Position numbers and translations under genes: made by a program
From: Dissulfurirhabdus thermomarina
GTDB lineage: Bacteria > Desulfobacterota > Dissulfuribacteria > Dissulfuribacterales > Dissulfurirhabdaceae
Assembly: GCF_012979235.1 (NCBI RefSeq)
Contig: NZ_JAATWC010000002.1
Span: 186,001 to 250,000, forward strand
Direction of reading: 5' to 3'
Length of the DNA stretch: 64,000 nucleotides
Part shown: piece after piece, positions 55,681-63,669 of the stretch
How positions within the stretch are numbered: position 1 is the stretch's first letter
Layout of the letters: the number at the start of each line of letters is the position of its first letter
Notes under the pieces: model-generated
Told to the model about the DNA's origin: nothing
Databases searched by the model: none
The model's input: only the letters and a program-made list of their open reading frames with translations

Positions 55681-56301
55681 TCACCCCTCGGCGCCCTCCC
55701 GGAGAAAGGCCTCGAGCCGTGGCTTGAGCGTTGCGAGTGCCGCGGCCCTGTGGCTGATGCGGTTCTTGACCTCCGGGGGCACCTCGGCCATGGTGGCCCC
55801 CAGCTCCGGCACGTAGAAGACCGGGTCGTATCCGAACCCCCCGCTCCCGGCGGGTGCCGGGGCGATGCGCCCCTCGCAGGTCCCCTCGGCGCTGGTCCAG
55901 GCGCCGGAGGGATCGGCCACCGCCACCACGCAGACGAACCGGGCGGTGCGCGCCGCCTCGGGCACCCCGGCGAGCTCGGCGAGGAGTTTCCGGTTGTTGG
56001 CGTCGTCGTCGGCGTCTTCCCCGGCGTACCGGGCGGAGTGGACCCCCGGCGCCCCGCCGAGGGCGTCCACCACGAGGCCGGAGTCGTCGGCGAGGGCGAG
56101 GCACCCCGTGGCAGAGGCCACGGTCCGGGCCTTCTTGAGGGCGTTTTCCAGGAAGGTGGCGCCGTCCTCCACCACCTCCGGGACTTCCGGGTGCCCGGCG
56201 AGGGATTCCACCCGGAGCCCGAGATCCCCCAGGATCGCCGCCAGTTCCCGGACCTTGCCGGGGTTGTGCGTGGCGAGGACGATGCGCCTTTCGAGGCTCA
56301 C
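55681..56301 (-). CDS. rdgB: XTP/dITP diphosphatase RdgB (HAM1)
   Basis: The GTG at 56301 overlaps the rph stop as GTGA. The 206-residue protein has IVLATHNPGKVREL, ALADDSGLVVDALGG, GVHSARYAG and GFGYDPVFYVPE, with the C-terminal KNRISHRAAAL. It removes deaminated purine nucleotides. Overlap with rph is a common bacterial arrangement. Confidence 0.97.
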   Translation of the reverse strand: MSLERRIVLATHNPGKVRELAAILGDLGLRVESLAGHPEVPEVVEDGATFLENALKKARTVASATGCLALADDSGLVVDALGGAPGVHSARYAGEDADDDANNRKLLAELAGVPEAARTARFVCVVAVADPSGAWTSAEGTCEGRIAPAPAGSGGFGYDPVFYVPELGATMAEVPPEVKNRISHRAAALATLKPRLEAFLREGAEG

Positions 56302-57005
56302 GACGCGACCCTTGCGAGGATGACCTCCACCCCGAAACGGGCCAGCGCCGCCAGGGATTCGAACTCGGCCCACTCGAAGGGGGCGGCCTCGGCCGTGGCC
56401 TGGACTTCCACCAGGCGGCCGGAGCCGGTGAGCACGAAGTTGGCATCCACCTCCGCGGCGGCGTCCTCGGCGTAGTCCAGGTCGAGGAGGGCCGTCCCGT
56501 CCACGATCCCGGCGCTCACCGCGGCGAGGGTGTCCCGGACGGGATCCTCGTCGATCCGCCCTTGTTCCAGGAGGGTGGCCACCGCGTCCCGCAGGGCCAG
56601 GAAGGCGCCGGTCACGGAGGCGGTCCGGGTGCCGCCGTCCGCCTGGAGGACGTCGCAGTCCACGCGGAGGGTGAGCGGCCCGAGGGCCTCGAGGTCCACC
56701 ACGGCCCGCAGGGACCGCCCGATGAGCCGCTGGATCTCGTGGGTGCGGCCCCGGACGGCGCCGGCCCGCCCCTCCCGCGGCACACGAACCGCCGTGGACC
56801 TCGGCAGCATGGCATACTCCGCGGTGATCCAGCCCGACCCCGAATCGCGGAGAAAGGGTGGAACCTCCGCCTCCGCGGTCACGGCGCAGAGCACCCAGGT
56901 CTGCCCCTGGCGGTAGAGGACCGATCCCTCGGCGTGGGCGAGGTAGCCGTGCTGCACCGTGATGGGCCGGACCTCGTCGTGGGCGCGTCCGTCAGGCCTT
57001 CGCAT
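56298..57005 (-). CDS. rph: Ribonuclease PH
   Basis: This 235-residue phosphorolytic exonuclease has HAEGSVLYRQGQT, GWITAEYAMLPRST, IQRLIGRSLRAVVD and VDCDVLQADGGTRTASVTGA. It trims tRNA 3' ends. Its start overlaps the upstream polyferredoxin gene by 14 bp. Confidence 0.97.
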   Translation of the reverse strand: MRRPDGRAHDEVRPITVQHGYLAHAEGSVLYRQGQTWVLCAVTAEAEVPPFLRDSGSGWITAEYAMLPRSTAVRVPREGRAGAVRGRTHEIQRLIGRSLRAVVDLEALGPLTLRVDCDVLQADGGTRTASVTGAFLALRDAVATLLEQGRIDEDPVRDTLAAVSAGIVDGTALLDLDYAEDAAAEVDANFVLTGSGRLVEVQATAEAAPFEWAEFESLAALARFGVEVILARVAS

Positions 57006-57891
57006 GGTCTTTCTCCGGGGCGGTCTCTTCGGCCGCCCGGACGGGGCCGAACTCCAGGGTCACGGCCCGGGTGGGACAGGTCGCCTGGCACCGGAGGCAG
57101 CGGATGCAGGCCGGGGTGTTGGGCCCGTCCACCCCGTCGAAGAAGGAAACGCCGGTGGGGCAGACCGTCCGGCAGGCCCCGCAGGCGACGCAACGGTCCG
57201 GGTGGAATCGAAGGCGCAGGAAGCTCACCCGGTTGAAGAGGCCGTAGATGGCCCCCAGGGGGCAGATCGTCCGGCAGAAGGCCCGGAGGGTCATGGTGCA
57301 CCAGGCGAGCAGGGCGACGAGGACCGCCAGCTTGTGGACGAAGAGCCACCCGGCCACCGCCCGAAGTTCCGGGTGGAGGGCAAGGAGCGGCAACCCCGCC
57401 TCGAGGGTCCCCGCCGGGCAGACGAGCTTGCAGAAGTACGGGGCGCCGTAGCCCAGGCGGTCCACGGCGAGCAGCGGCAGCGCCACCACGAAGACCAGGA
57501 GAAAACCGTAGGGCATCCAGCGGAGGGGGCGCCAGAGCCCCAACTTGGGGACCGGCAGCCGGTAGAGTCCTTCCTGGAGGAAGCCGAAGGGGCAGATCCA
57601 GCCGCAGACGAAGCGCCCGCCGAGGGACCCCACCACGCCCAGGAACCCGGCCACGTATCCCCCGAGCTGGAGTTGTCCCGCCCGCAGCGTGGGCCGGAGG
57701 GCGGCCAGGGCGTTCTGAAGGCCGCCCAGCGGGCAGGCCCCCACCGCCGCCGGGCAGGAATAGCAGTTGAGCCCGGGGAAGCAGGCCTTCTTGAGCGGTC
57801 CCTGGTAGAGGGGCGCCCTCCAGGGAAAGAGCCAGTAGGCGTTCCCGGCCAGTGCGAAGAGGACCTGGCACCACCTGCGGAGCCGTTCCAC
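56992..57891 (-). CDS. NapH/YccM-type membrane polyferredoxin
   Basis: GTG start at 57891; 299 residues. Several membrane helices surround Cys motifs CGWICPFGFLQ and CRTICPLGA, typical of NapH-like proteins. Two 4Fe-4S motifs end the protein: CVACGACRTVCP and CIRCLRCQATCP. An extra Cys cluster near the N-terminus reads GLNCYSCPAAVGACPLG. It probably moves electrons across or along the inner membrane. The CXXC miniprotein gene lies 4 bp upstream. Confidence 0.92.
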   Translation of the reverse strand: MERLRRWCQVLFALAGNAYWLFPWRAPLYQGPLKKACFPGLNCYSCPAAVGACPLGGLQNALAALRPTLRAGQLQLGGYVAGFLGVVGSLGGRFVCGWICPFGFLQEGLYRLPVPKLGLWRPLRWMPYGFLLVFVVALPLLAVDRLGYGAPYFCKLVCPAGTLEAGLPLLALHPELRAVAGWLFVHKLAVLVALLAWCTMTLRAFCRTICPLGAIYGLFNRVSFLRLRFHPDRCVACGACRTVCPTGVSFFDGVDGPNTPACIRCLRCQATCPTRAVTLEFGPVRAAEETAPEKDHAKA

Positions 57892-57895
57892 GGGT

Positions 57896-58039
57896 CTACC
57901 CGATCCCGATACAGCTCAGGCACACGGTGATCGCCTTTCGCCACAGCACTTCGGCCTCCCCGGCCAAGAGCCCCTGGACCAGGGCCGCCAGGGACAGGCC
58001 GAGCACCACCCAGGACCCGATTCGGTGACGGCGGCTCAC
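57896..58039 (-). CDS. CD1871A-type CXXC miniprotein (47 residues)
   Basis: The GTG at 58039 overlaps the upstream stop as GTGA. One membrane helix (SWVVLGLSLAALVQGLLAG) is followed by EVLWRKAITVCLSCIGIG, ending two residues after the CIGIG motif. The pattern VLxKAxxxCLxCIGIG is that of the CD1871A family. The CXXC pair close to the membrane, next to a polyferredoxin, suggests a redox or metal role. Standard gene finders may miss it. Confidence 0.85.
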   Translation of the reverse strand: MSRRHRIGSWVVLGLSLAALVQGLLAGEAEVLWRKAITVCLSCIGIG

Positions 58040-58335
58040 CGCAGCCGTTCCTCCACGGAGCGGACCTTGTCGCCGAGGTGGACCTCCCGGTCCCGCCGGT
58101 CATCCACCTTCACCACGGTGGTGACGCGCCGGGCCCCGGCGGCGAAGGGGGCCTCGTGGAGCCGGGCCGCGAGCCGGAAGAGCTCCTCCGCCGGGCCCTC
58201 CACGTGGGTGCCCATGTCGGTGAGCCGGAAGGGGACGCCCTCCCGGCGGAGCAGTGCCGCCAGTTCGGCCACGTAGGTCCCCACGCTGGTGGAGCCGGTG
58301 CCGATGGGGACCACGGTGATGTCCATGAGTGCCAT
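58036..58335 (-). CDS. MTH1187-family (thiamine-binding type) protein
   Basis: This 99-residue ferredoxin-fold protein has DITVVPIGTGSTSVGTYVAE and LTDMGTHVEGP, family signatures. Some members bind thiamine. GGAGG stands before the ATG at 58335. It is the third gene of the trkA-trkH-led operon, and its last 4 bp overlap the miniprotein start. Confidence 0.9.
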   Translation of the reverse strand: MALMDITVVPIGTGSTSVGTYVAELAALLRREGVPFRLTDMGTHVEGPAEELFRLAARLHEAPFAAGARRVTTVVKVDDRRDREVHLGDKVRSVEERLR

Positions 58336-58385
58336 CGAAAGGACCTCCTGTGTCTCCTGTGCCTCGTGCCGGACCGGGGTGCCCT

Positions 58386-59903
58386 TCAGGGGGCCGCCGC
58401 CCGCCGGCCGCCCTCGGCCGGGCCCGGCGGACGCCGCCACCGGAACCTGGGGGCCCGCAGTCCCTTCCAGTAACCCGGCACCAGGAGGACCGCAAGGGTG
58501 TAGAGTTCCAGCCGGCCGCCCACCATGCAGATCACCAGGACGAACTTGGCGAGCGCCGGAAGGTCGGCGAAATTGGCCAGGGGCCCCACCCCGGCGAGCC
58601 CCGGCCCGATGTTGTTCAGGGTGGCCACCACCGCCGTGGTCCCGGTCACGAGGTCCACCCCCGTCCAGGTCACCACCAGGCTGGCCGCCACGAAGACGGC
58701 GAAGTAGAGGGCGAGGAACCCGAGGACCCCCTTCATGACGTCGTCCGGGACGGGCCGGCCGTCGAGCTTGATGACCTCCACGGACCTCGGGTGGATGAGG
58801 CGGCGGACCTGGACACGGGTGAACTTCCAGAAGAGGAGCACCCGGACGTGCTTGATCCCGCCGCCGGTACTGCCCGCCATGCCGCCGAGGAACATGAGGG
58901 TGACGAGCAGCAGGCGGCACACCGGGGCCCACCGGTCGAAGTCGGCGGTACCGAAGCCGGTGGTGGTGAGGATGGACCAGGATTGGAAGGCGCCATAGCG
59001 AAAGCTGGCGCCCCAGTCGGCATAGGTGCCGGAACCCACGTTGACCAGGGTGCAGATGGCCGTGGCCGCCAGGCCCACGCCGAGGTAGAACCGCAGCTCC
59101 TCGTTCCGCCAGACGGGGCGGAGGTGGCCGGTGAGCCACCGGTGGTGGAGGGTGAAGTTGATCCCGGCCAGCACCATGAAGACCGTGACGACGCCGTCCA
59201 CCCAGGCGCTGTGAAAGGCCGCCACGCTGGCGGTCCGGGTGGAGAAGCCGCCGGTGGCCATGGTGGCGAAGGAGTGGCAGACGGCGTCGAAGAGCCCCAT
59301 CCCGCCCAGGCGGAGCAGGACCGTCTCCGCGAGGGTGAGCAGGACGTAGACGCCCCAGAGGATGCGGGCGGTGTCCTGGATCCGGGGCGAGAGCCGGTCC
59401 TTCGTGGGCCCCGGCATCTCGGCCTGGAAGAGCTGCATGCCGCCGATGCCGAGGACGGGGAGGATGGCCAGGGAGAGGACGATGATCCCCATGCCCCCCA
59501 GCCACTGGGTCAGGGCCCGCCAGAAGAGGAGGCTCGGCCCCAGGGGTTCCACCTCCCGGAGGATCGTGGACCCCGTGGTGGTGAAGCCCGACATGGCCTC
59601 GAAGTAGGCGTCGAGGTACGAGGGGACGGCCCCCGAGAGGTAGAAGGGCAATGCGCCCAACCCCGCGGCCGCGATCCAGCCGAGGGCCACCACGGCGAAC
59701 CCCTCCCGGTTGCCGATCTCCCGGTCGGCCCTGAAGAGGCCGGCCAGGGCAACCCCCAAAAGGATAGTTATCAAAGAGGACAAAATAAAAAATGGATAAG
59801 ATCCATCTTTAAAGTATATGCTCACCGCTACGGGAACCAAGAGGGCCGCCCCCAGGAAGACGAGCAGCCACCCCAGGAGCACGGCGACGGTTCCGGATCT
59901 CAT
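58386..59903 (-). CDS. trkH: Potassium uptake channel subunit TrkH
   Basis: This 505-residue protein has the four-fold selectivity-filter repeats: GFTTTGSTI, TMATGGFSTR, TTTGFGTADF and NNIGPGLAGVG. About ten membrane helices. The start overlaps the trkA stop as ATGA, so the two are translationally coupled. Confidence 0.96.
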   Translation of the reverse strand: MRSGTVAVLLGWLLVFLGAALLVPVAVSIYFKDGSYPFFILSSLITILLGVALAGLFRADREIGNREGFAVVALGWIAAAGLGALPFYLSGAVPSYLDAYFEAMSGFTTTGSTILREVEPLGPSLLFWRALTQWLGGMGIIVLSLAILPVLGIGGMQLFQAEMPGPTKDRLSPRIQDTARILWGVYVLLTLAETVLLRLGGMGLFDAVCHSFATMATGGFSTRTASVAAFHSAWVDGVVTVFMVLAGINFTLHHRWLTGHLRPVWRNEELRFYLGVGLAATAICTLVNVGSGTYADWGASFRYGAFQSWSILTTTGFGTADFDRWAPVCRLLLVTLMFLGGMAGSTGGGIKHVRVLLFWKFTRVQVRRLIHPRSVEVIKLDGRPVPDDVMKGVLGFLALYFAVFVAASLVVTWTGVDLVTGTTAVVATLNNIGPGLAGVGPLANFADLPALAKFVLVICMVGGRLELYTLAVLLVPGYWKGLRAPRFRWRRPPGPAEGGRRAAAP

Positions 59904-61246
59904 GACGAGAGGAAGGCCTCCACCTCCGGGACCGCCTTCTTCAGGGTGAAGACGATGAGGCGGTCCAGGGGCTGAAAGACGGTCTCGCCGGAAGGGATGA
60001 TCACCTCGCCGTTTCGCACCACGGCGCCGATGTTGGCACCGCGGGGGAAGGAGATCTCCCGGAGCGGCCGCCCGAGGTGCGACCAGCGCTCGGTCAGGAC
60101 CAGCTCCACCACCTCGGCCTCGCTCCCGACCAGGGAGGCCACGGAGAGGATGGCGCCCCGCCGGACGAAACGCAGGATCATGTCCGCGGCCACCAGCCGG
60201 GCGGAGAGGGCCACGTCGATCCCGAGCTTGCCGAGGAGCGGGATGAAGTCGGGGCGGGTGATCCGCGTGATGCACTTCTTCGCCCCGTGGTGCTTGGCGA
60301 GGAGGCTCGCCAGGATATTGGTGGTGTCCCCGTGGGTCACGGTGACCACGAGGTCGGCCTGGTCGATCCCCTCCGCGATGAGCTCGTGGGCCTCGAGCCC
60401 GTCGAAGTTGAGGACGATGGTATCCTTGAGTTTTTCCGCCAGGAGCTCGCACCGTGCCGGGTCCTTCTCCACCAGCCGAACGTCGATCTTCTGGCGTTCC
60501 AGGGCCCGTGCCACCCGGTAGCCGACCCGCCCGCCGCCGATGATGAAGACCTTTCGGACGGCGCGGCGGCGGACGTTGAGGAGTTCCTCCAAGGCCGGGA
60601 GGTCCCGCCGCTTGATGACCAGGTAGATCCGGTCGCCGGGCTGGATGACGTCGTCGCCCCTGGGGATCAGGGTGACCCCCTCCCGCACCATGGCCACCAC
60701 CAGGAAGTCGTAGAGCCCCACGAGGCCCTTGAGGTCGGCAAGCGACATCCCGGCCACCGGGCTCTCCTCCCGGACCGCGTACCCGAGCAGCACCACCTCT
60801 CCGTGGGCGAAGTCGACGGCCTCGAAGGCCTCCGAGACCGAGCTCATGCGCACGATCTCGTCCGCCATGGCCTGGTCCGGGTTGATGAGGAGGTCGATGC
60901 CGAGGCTGTGCTCGTTGAGCGGGGAATCGCCGGAGAGGTATTCCTCGTTCCGGACCCGGGCCACGCGCCGGCGGACGCCCAGGGCCCCCGCCATGATGCA
61001 GGCGACGAGGTTGACCTCGTCGATGTCGGTGACCGCGATGAAGAGGTCCGCCTTGTGGACCTCCGCCTCCTGGAGGCAGGCGGCGGAGGCGCCGTTGCCC
61101 TCCACGGTGAGGATGTTGAGATCGGTTCCGAGCCGGCGGAGGCGGTCCGGCCGGCGGTCCACGAGCACCACCTCGTGGTCCTCCAGGGAGAGCTGTTCGC
61201 AGAGGTGGCGGCCCACCGCCCCCGCGCCGATGACCACGATCCTCAT
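59900..61246 (-). CDS. trkA: Trk potassium uptake regulatory subunit TrkA
   Basis: This 448-residue protein has two RCK units: VIGAGAVGRHLCEQLS with a TrkA-C domain, then FIIGGGRVGYRVARALE with a second TrkA-C. It binds NAD(H) and nucleotides and gates TrkH. Repeat copy C lies just upstream of its start. Confidence 0.97.
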   Translation of the reverse strand: MRIVVIGAGAVGRHLCEQLSLEDHEVVLVDRRPDRLRRLGTDLNILTVEGNGASAACLQEAEVHKADLFIAVTDIDEVNLVACIMAGALGVRRRVARVRNEEYLSGDSPLNEHSLGIDLLINPDQAMADEIVRMSSVSEAFEAVDFAHGEVVLLGYAVREESPVAGMSLADLKGLVGLYDFLVVAMVREGVTLIPRGDDVIQPGDRIYLVIKRRDLPALEELLNVRRRAVRKVFIIGGGRVGYRVARALERQKIDVRLVEKDPARCELLAEKLKDTIVLNFDGLEAHELIAEGIDQADLVVTVTHGDTTNILASLLAKHHGAKKCITRITRPDFIPLLGKLGIDVALSARLVAADMILRFVRRGAILSVASLVGSEAEVVELVLTERWSHLGRPLREISFPRGANIGAVVRNGEVIIPSGETVFQPLDRLIVFTLKKAVPEVEAFLSS

Positions 61247-61303
61247 GCCACGATCCTCATGCCGATGCCCCCGGGTGGCGGCCCGCCGGCGGCAGCCACG
61301 AAA

Positions 61304-61447
61304 GATGGCCTCGTAAGTGGATGGCTACTCGGGAATCGCCAAGGACACGGCACGACCCTCGCGAGGAACGAGGCGTACTTGGAGTACGCCGCAGTGACGA
61401 GAACATCCAAAGCAACACGGCAATTGGTCGCTTTTTGCGACGTCATC
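61304..61447 (+). repeat. Dispersed intergenic repeat, copy C
   Basis: The best preserved copy: GATGGCCTCGTAAG at the left, GCGAGGAACGAG, a perfect 8-bp hairpin (61372-61379 with 61383-61390, loop TGG), GCAGTGACGAGAACATCC, AAAGCAACACGG and the 19-bp right end ending CGACGTCATC. It sits between the trkA start and the tRNA-Cys terminator. Confidence 0.8.
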
Positions 61448-61449
61448 AT

Positions 61450-61484
61450 AAAAAACGGATTGCCGGCCGGGGGCCCGCAATCCG
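61450..61484 (-). terminator. Intrinsic terminator of tRNA-Cys
   Basis: On the minus strand an 8-bp stem (61477-61484 with 61456-61463), with extra GC pairing inside, is followed by TTTTTT (61455-61450). It starts 9 bp after the tRNA end. Confidence 0.88.
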
Positions 61485-61493
61485 TGGAAGATC

Positions 61494-61569
61494 TGGAGGC
61501 GGCGCCCGGATTTGAACCGGGGAATAACGGTTTTGCAGACCGTCGCCTTAGCCTCTTGGCTACGCCGCC
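61494..61569 (-). tRNA. tRNA-Cys (anticodon GCA)
   Basis: Minus strand: acceptor GGCGGCG pairs with CGCCGCC, then T and encoded CCA. The anticodon stem ACGGT/ACCGT holds loop CTGCAAA, anticodon GCA. T arm contains GGTTCAAATCC. 76 nt. Confidence 0.96.
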
Positions 61570-61583
61570 GTGAAATCCGCTGT

Positions 61584-61612
61584 TCATTACCATAGGACCC
61601 GTGATCTTACAA
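61584..61612 (-). promoter_or_regulatory. Candidate promoter of tRNA-Cys
   Basis: On the minus strand TTGTAA (61612-61607) and TAATGA (61589-61584) lie 17 bp apart, 14 bp before the tRNA. The -35 overlaps the cobC stop. Confidence 0.45.
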
Positions 61613-62266
61613 GGGTTCCCGGGCGCCTGCGTCCCAAGGCACCCGGCCGTTCAGGAGCCGGACCACGGCGTTGCCGTCCGGGAAGAGGTCCAGGCAGTTG
61701 AGGCAGGCGAGGTCTTGCCCGAGGCAGAAGACCCGGTCCAGGGGAAGCCCCAGGGCCCGGGCCAGCACCACCCGGTTGGTCCCCCCGTGCCCCACCAGGG
61801 CGAAGGTCCCGCCGGCGTCGCCCCGGACGATTCCCTCCACCACCCGCCAGGCCCGTGCCAGGAGGTCACCGAGGCTCTCCCCGCCGGGCGGCCGGAAGGC
61901 GGCCAGGTCCGCCATCCGCCGGGCCAGGAGGTGCGGGGCCCTTCGCTCGATGTCGTTCCAGTGCCATCCACTCCATTCGCCAAATTCTAGCTCCCGGAGG
62001 TCCGATGTCAAATGGAGCGGCACCCCCGGCCGGTCCTTGGCGAGGAGTTCCGCCAGGTACCGGCACCGGCCGAGGTCGCTGGAGAAGATGCCGTCCAGGG
62101 CCACGCCCCGGAGCCCCTCGGCGGCGGCCTCGCTCTGCCGGCGCCCGAGGTCCGAGAGGGGGACGTCCATCTGGCCGTAGTAGACCCCCTCGGGCGCCTC
62201 GACGGCGCCGTGGCGCAGGAGCCAGATCCGGGTGGCCCGTCCCTCCCCTCCGCCGGGCATCTTCAT
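61607..62266 (-). CDS. cobC: Histidine phosphatase, probable alpha-ribazole phosphatase CobC
   Basis: This 219-residue protein has the RHG motif (LLRHGAVEA), GQMDVPLSDLGRRQSEAA, SSDLGRC, FGEWSGWHW and the second His in LVGHGGTNR. Histidine phosphatases have many substrates; the direct 4-bp overlap with cobS supports alpha-ribazole phosphatase in cobalamin nucleotide-loop assembly. Confidence 0.88.
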   Translation of the reverse strand: MKMPGGGEGRATRIWLLRHGAVEAPEGVYYGQMDVPLSDLGRRQSEAAAEGLRGVALDGIFSSDLGRCRYLAELLAKDRPGVPLHLTSDLRELEFGEWSGWHWNDIERRAPHLLARRMADLAAFRPPGGESLGDLLARAWRVVEGIVRGDAGGTFALVGHGGTNRVVLARALGLPLDRVFCLGQDLACLNCLDLFPDGNAVVRLLNGRVPWDAGAREPL

Positions 62267-63009
62267 CCCCCCGAAAGCCGGCAGAAAAGCAGGACCAGGA
62301 CCACCTCCGTCACCTCCGCGTGGGCGCCGAGGACGTCCCCCGTCACCCCGCCGAGCCGGTGCCGGAACCAGGCCGCCGCCGCCGCGCTCAGGACCGTGAC
62401 CCCGGCGAAGGCCGCCAGGCCCGCCGCTCCCCCCAGGAGATAGGCCGCCCCGAGGGCCGTGAGCCCCGCCGCCGGCAGCGCCCGGGCCGCGCCGGCCCCG
62501 GTGAAGGCCCGTCCCAGCCCCTCCCCCGGGCGGGCGTAGGGGGAAAGCGCCCCGAGGACGTTGATGCCCCACCGCGCCAGGCAGGGCACCAGGCAGAAGA
62601 AGCCCGTGGCCGCTCCCCCGGCGGAGAGCGCGGCAAGCCCCGTGGCCTTGAGCAGCAGCACGAGGACCACGGCCAGGACGCCCAGGGCCCCGCTTCGGCT
62701 GTCCCGCATCACCTCGAGGGACCGGGCCGCGTCGAAGCCGGAGGCCAGGCCGTCGGCGGTGTCGGCCAACCCGTCCATGTGGAGGCCCCGGGTGAGAAGG
62801 GCCAGCCAGGCCGCCTCCATGGCCCCCACCACCGGGCTCGGCCACAGGCCCCTGGCCGCCCAGTCGAACCCGGCGAGCAACCCCCCGAGCAGGAGGCCCA
62901 CCGCCGGGAAGAAGGCCAGGGATCGCCGGAGATCGGCCGCCCCGGCCTCGAGCCGGGGGGCAATGGAGACAACGGTCAGGAACTGGAGTGCGAGCAGGGC
63001 CGCCTTGAT
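62263..63009 (-). CDS. cobS: Adenosylcobinamide-GDP ribazoletransferase CobS, non-canonical start
   Basis: The family core is clear: TRGLHMDGLADTADGLASG, MRDSRSGALG and KATGLAAL, with about six membrane helices. The first ATG/GTG/TTG in frame is at 62901, which would cut off the conserved N-terminus. The frame continues upstream as IKAALLALQFLTVVSIAPRL, a typical CobS start, to an ATC at 63009 placed 6 nt after GGAGG. I therefore place the start at 63009 (248 residues). It follows the biotin-carrier stop by 1 bp. Confidence 0.88.
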   Translation of the reverse strand: MKAALLALQFLTVVSIAPRLEAGAADLRRSLAFFPAVGLLLGGLLAGFDWAARGLWPSPVVGAMEAAWLALLTRGLHMDGLADTADGLASGFDAARSLEVMRDSRSGALGVLAVVLVLLLKATGLAALSAGGAATGFFCLVPCLARWGINVLGALSPYARPGEGLGRAFTGAGAARALPAAGLTALGAAYLLGGAAGLAAFAGVTVLSAAAAAWFRHRLGGVTGDVLGAHAEVTEVVLVLLFCRLSGG

Positions 63010-63010
63010 C

Positions 63011-63655
63011 TCATTCCTCCCACTCGGTCCGCACCCGCTGGATCACGCGCTGGACGTAGGGGAGTTTCTCCGGGGGGCAGATGCCGAGCAGCGGCGCCCC
63101 CTGCTCCACCAGCGCGCCGGACTGGAAGTAGACCTTGTAGATGACCCCGGCCAGCCCCTCGTAATGGATGAGGGTGTCGCGTTTCATGAGGGACATGATG
63201 ATGGCCTCGTCCCCGGGACGGACGCGGACGGACTCCCCCGGCGCCTTCTCGATCTTGGCCGCCAGCTCCGGCACCAGGAAGTAGCGGGCCCGCTGGGGCG
63301 CGGCAAAGATGTGGAGCACCCGGGTAAGGATCCGGTCGATGATCTCCTCCTTGCCGAGGCGGTGCCGGATGGACATGAGGAATTCGCCCGCCTCGACGAA
63401 GCGTCCATCGAGGTCCAGGGCGGCGTCGGCCACGATCCCGCTCCAGGGGGAATAGATCTTCTTCACGTTCCGCTCCCGCTCCAGGAGGTAGAGCAGGGAG
63501 CCGGGCCGGTGCATCCAGCGCCCGGACGGACCGTTCACCTCGTCCCCGTCCCGGACCCGGAAGGTGACCACCCCCGTGTGCACCGCCTCGACGCGGTAGT
63601 GTTCGTACGGGTCGGAACGGTACTGGCGCAAGAGGTCGTTGAGGTTGAGGTCCAT
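63011..63655 (-). CDS. Biotin/lipoyl-type carrier protein next to carboxyltransferase
   Basis: This 214-residue protein has two barrel-sandwich-like segments. The first (YSPWSGIVADAALDLDG) lacks the Lys motif. The second has PGDEAIIMSLMKRDTLIHYE, where MKR replaces the usual MKM and K158 is the expected biotin site. It then ends GALVEQGAPLLGI. Location 14 bp after the carboxyltransferase gene suggests it carries biotin for an acyl-CoA carboxylase. Biotinylation is inferred. Confidence 0.75.
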   Translation of the reverse strand: MDLNLNDLLRQYRSDPYEHYRVEAVHTGVVTFRVRDGDEVNGPSGRWMHRPGSLLYLLERERNVKKIYSPWSGIVADAALDLDGRFVEAGEFLMSIRHRLGKEEIIDRILTRVLHIFAAPQRARYFLVPELAAKIEKAPGESVRVRPGDEAIIMSLMKRDTLIHYEGLAGVIYKVYFQSGALVEQGAPLLGICPPEKLPYVQRVIQRVRTEWEE

Positions 63656-63669
63656 GGCCGCCTACTTGC

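Noticed and set aside
61321-61515. Small open frame inside repeat copy C
   Set aside because: It lies in the repeat and runs into the tRNA-Cys terminator; no ribosome site or conserved residues.
62900-63020. Cobalamin riboswitch before cobS
   Set aside because: There is no room: the upstream coding region ends 1 bp before the cobS frame, and no B12-box was seen.
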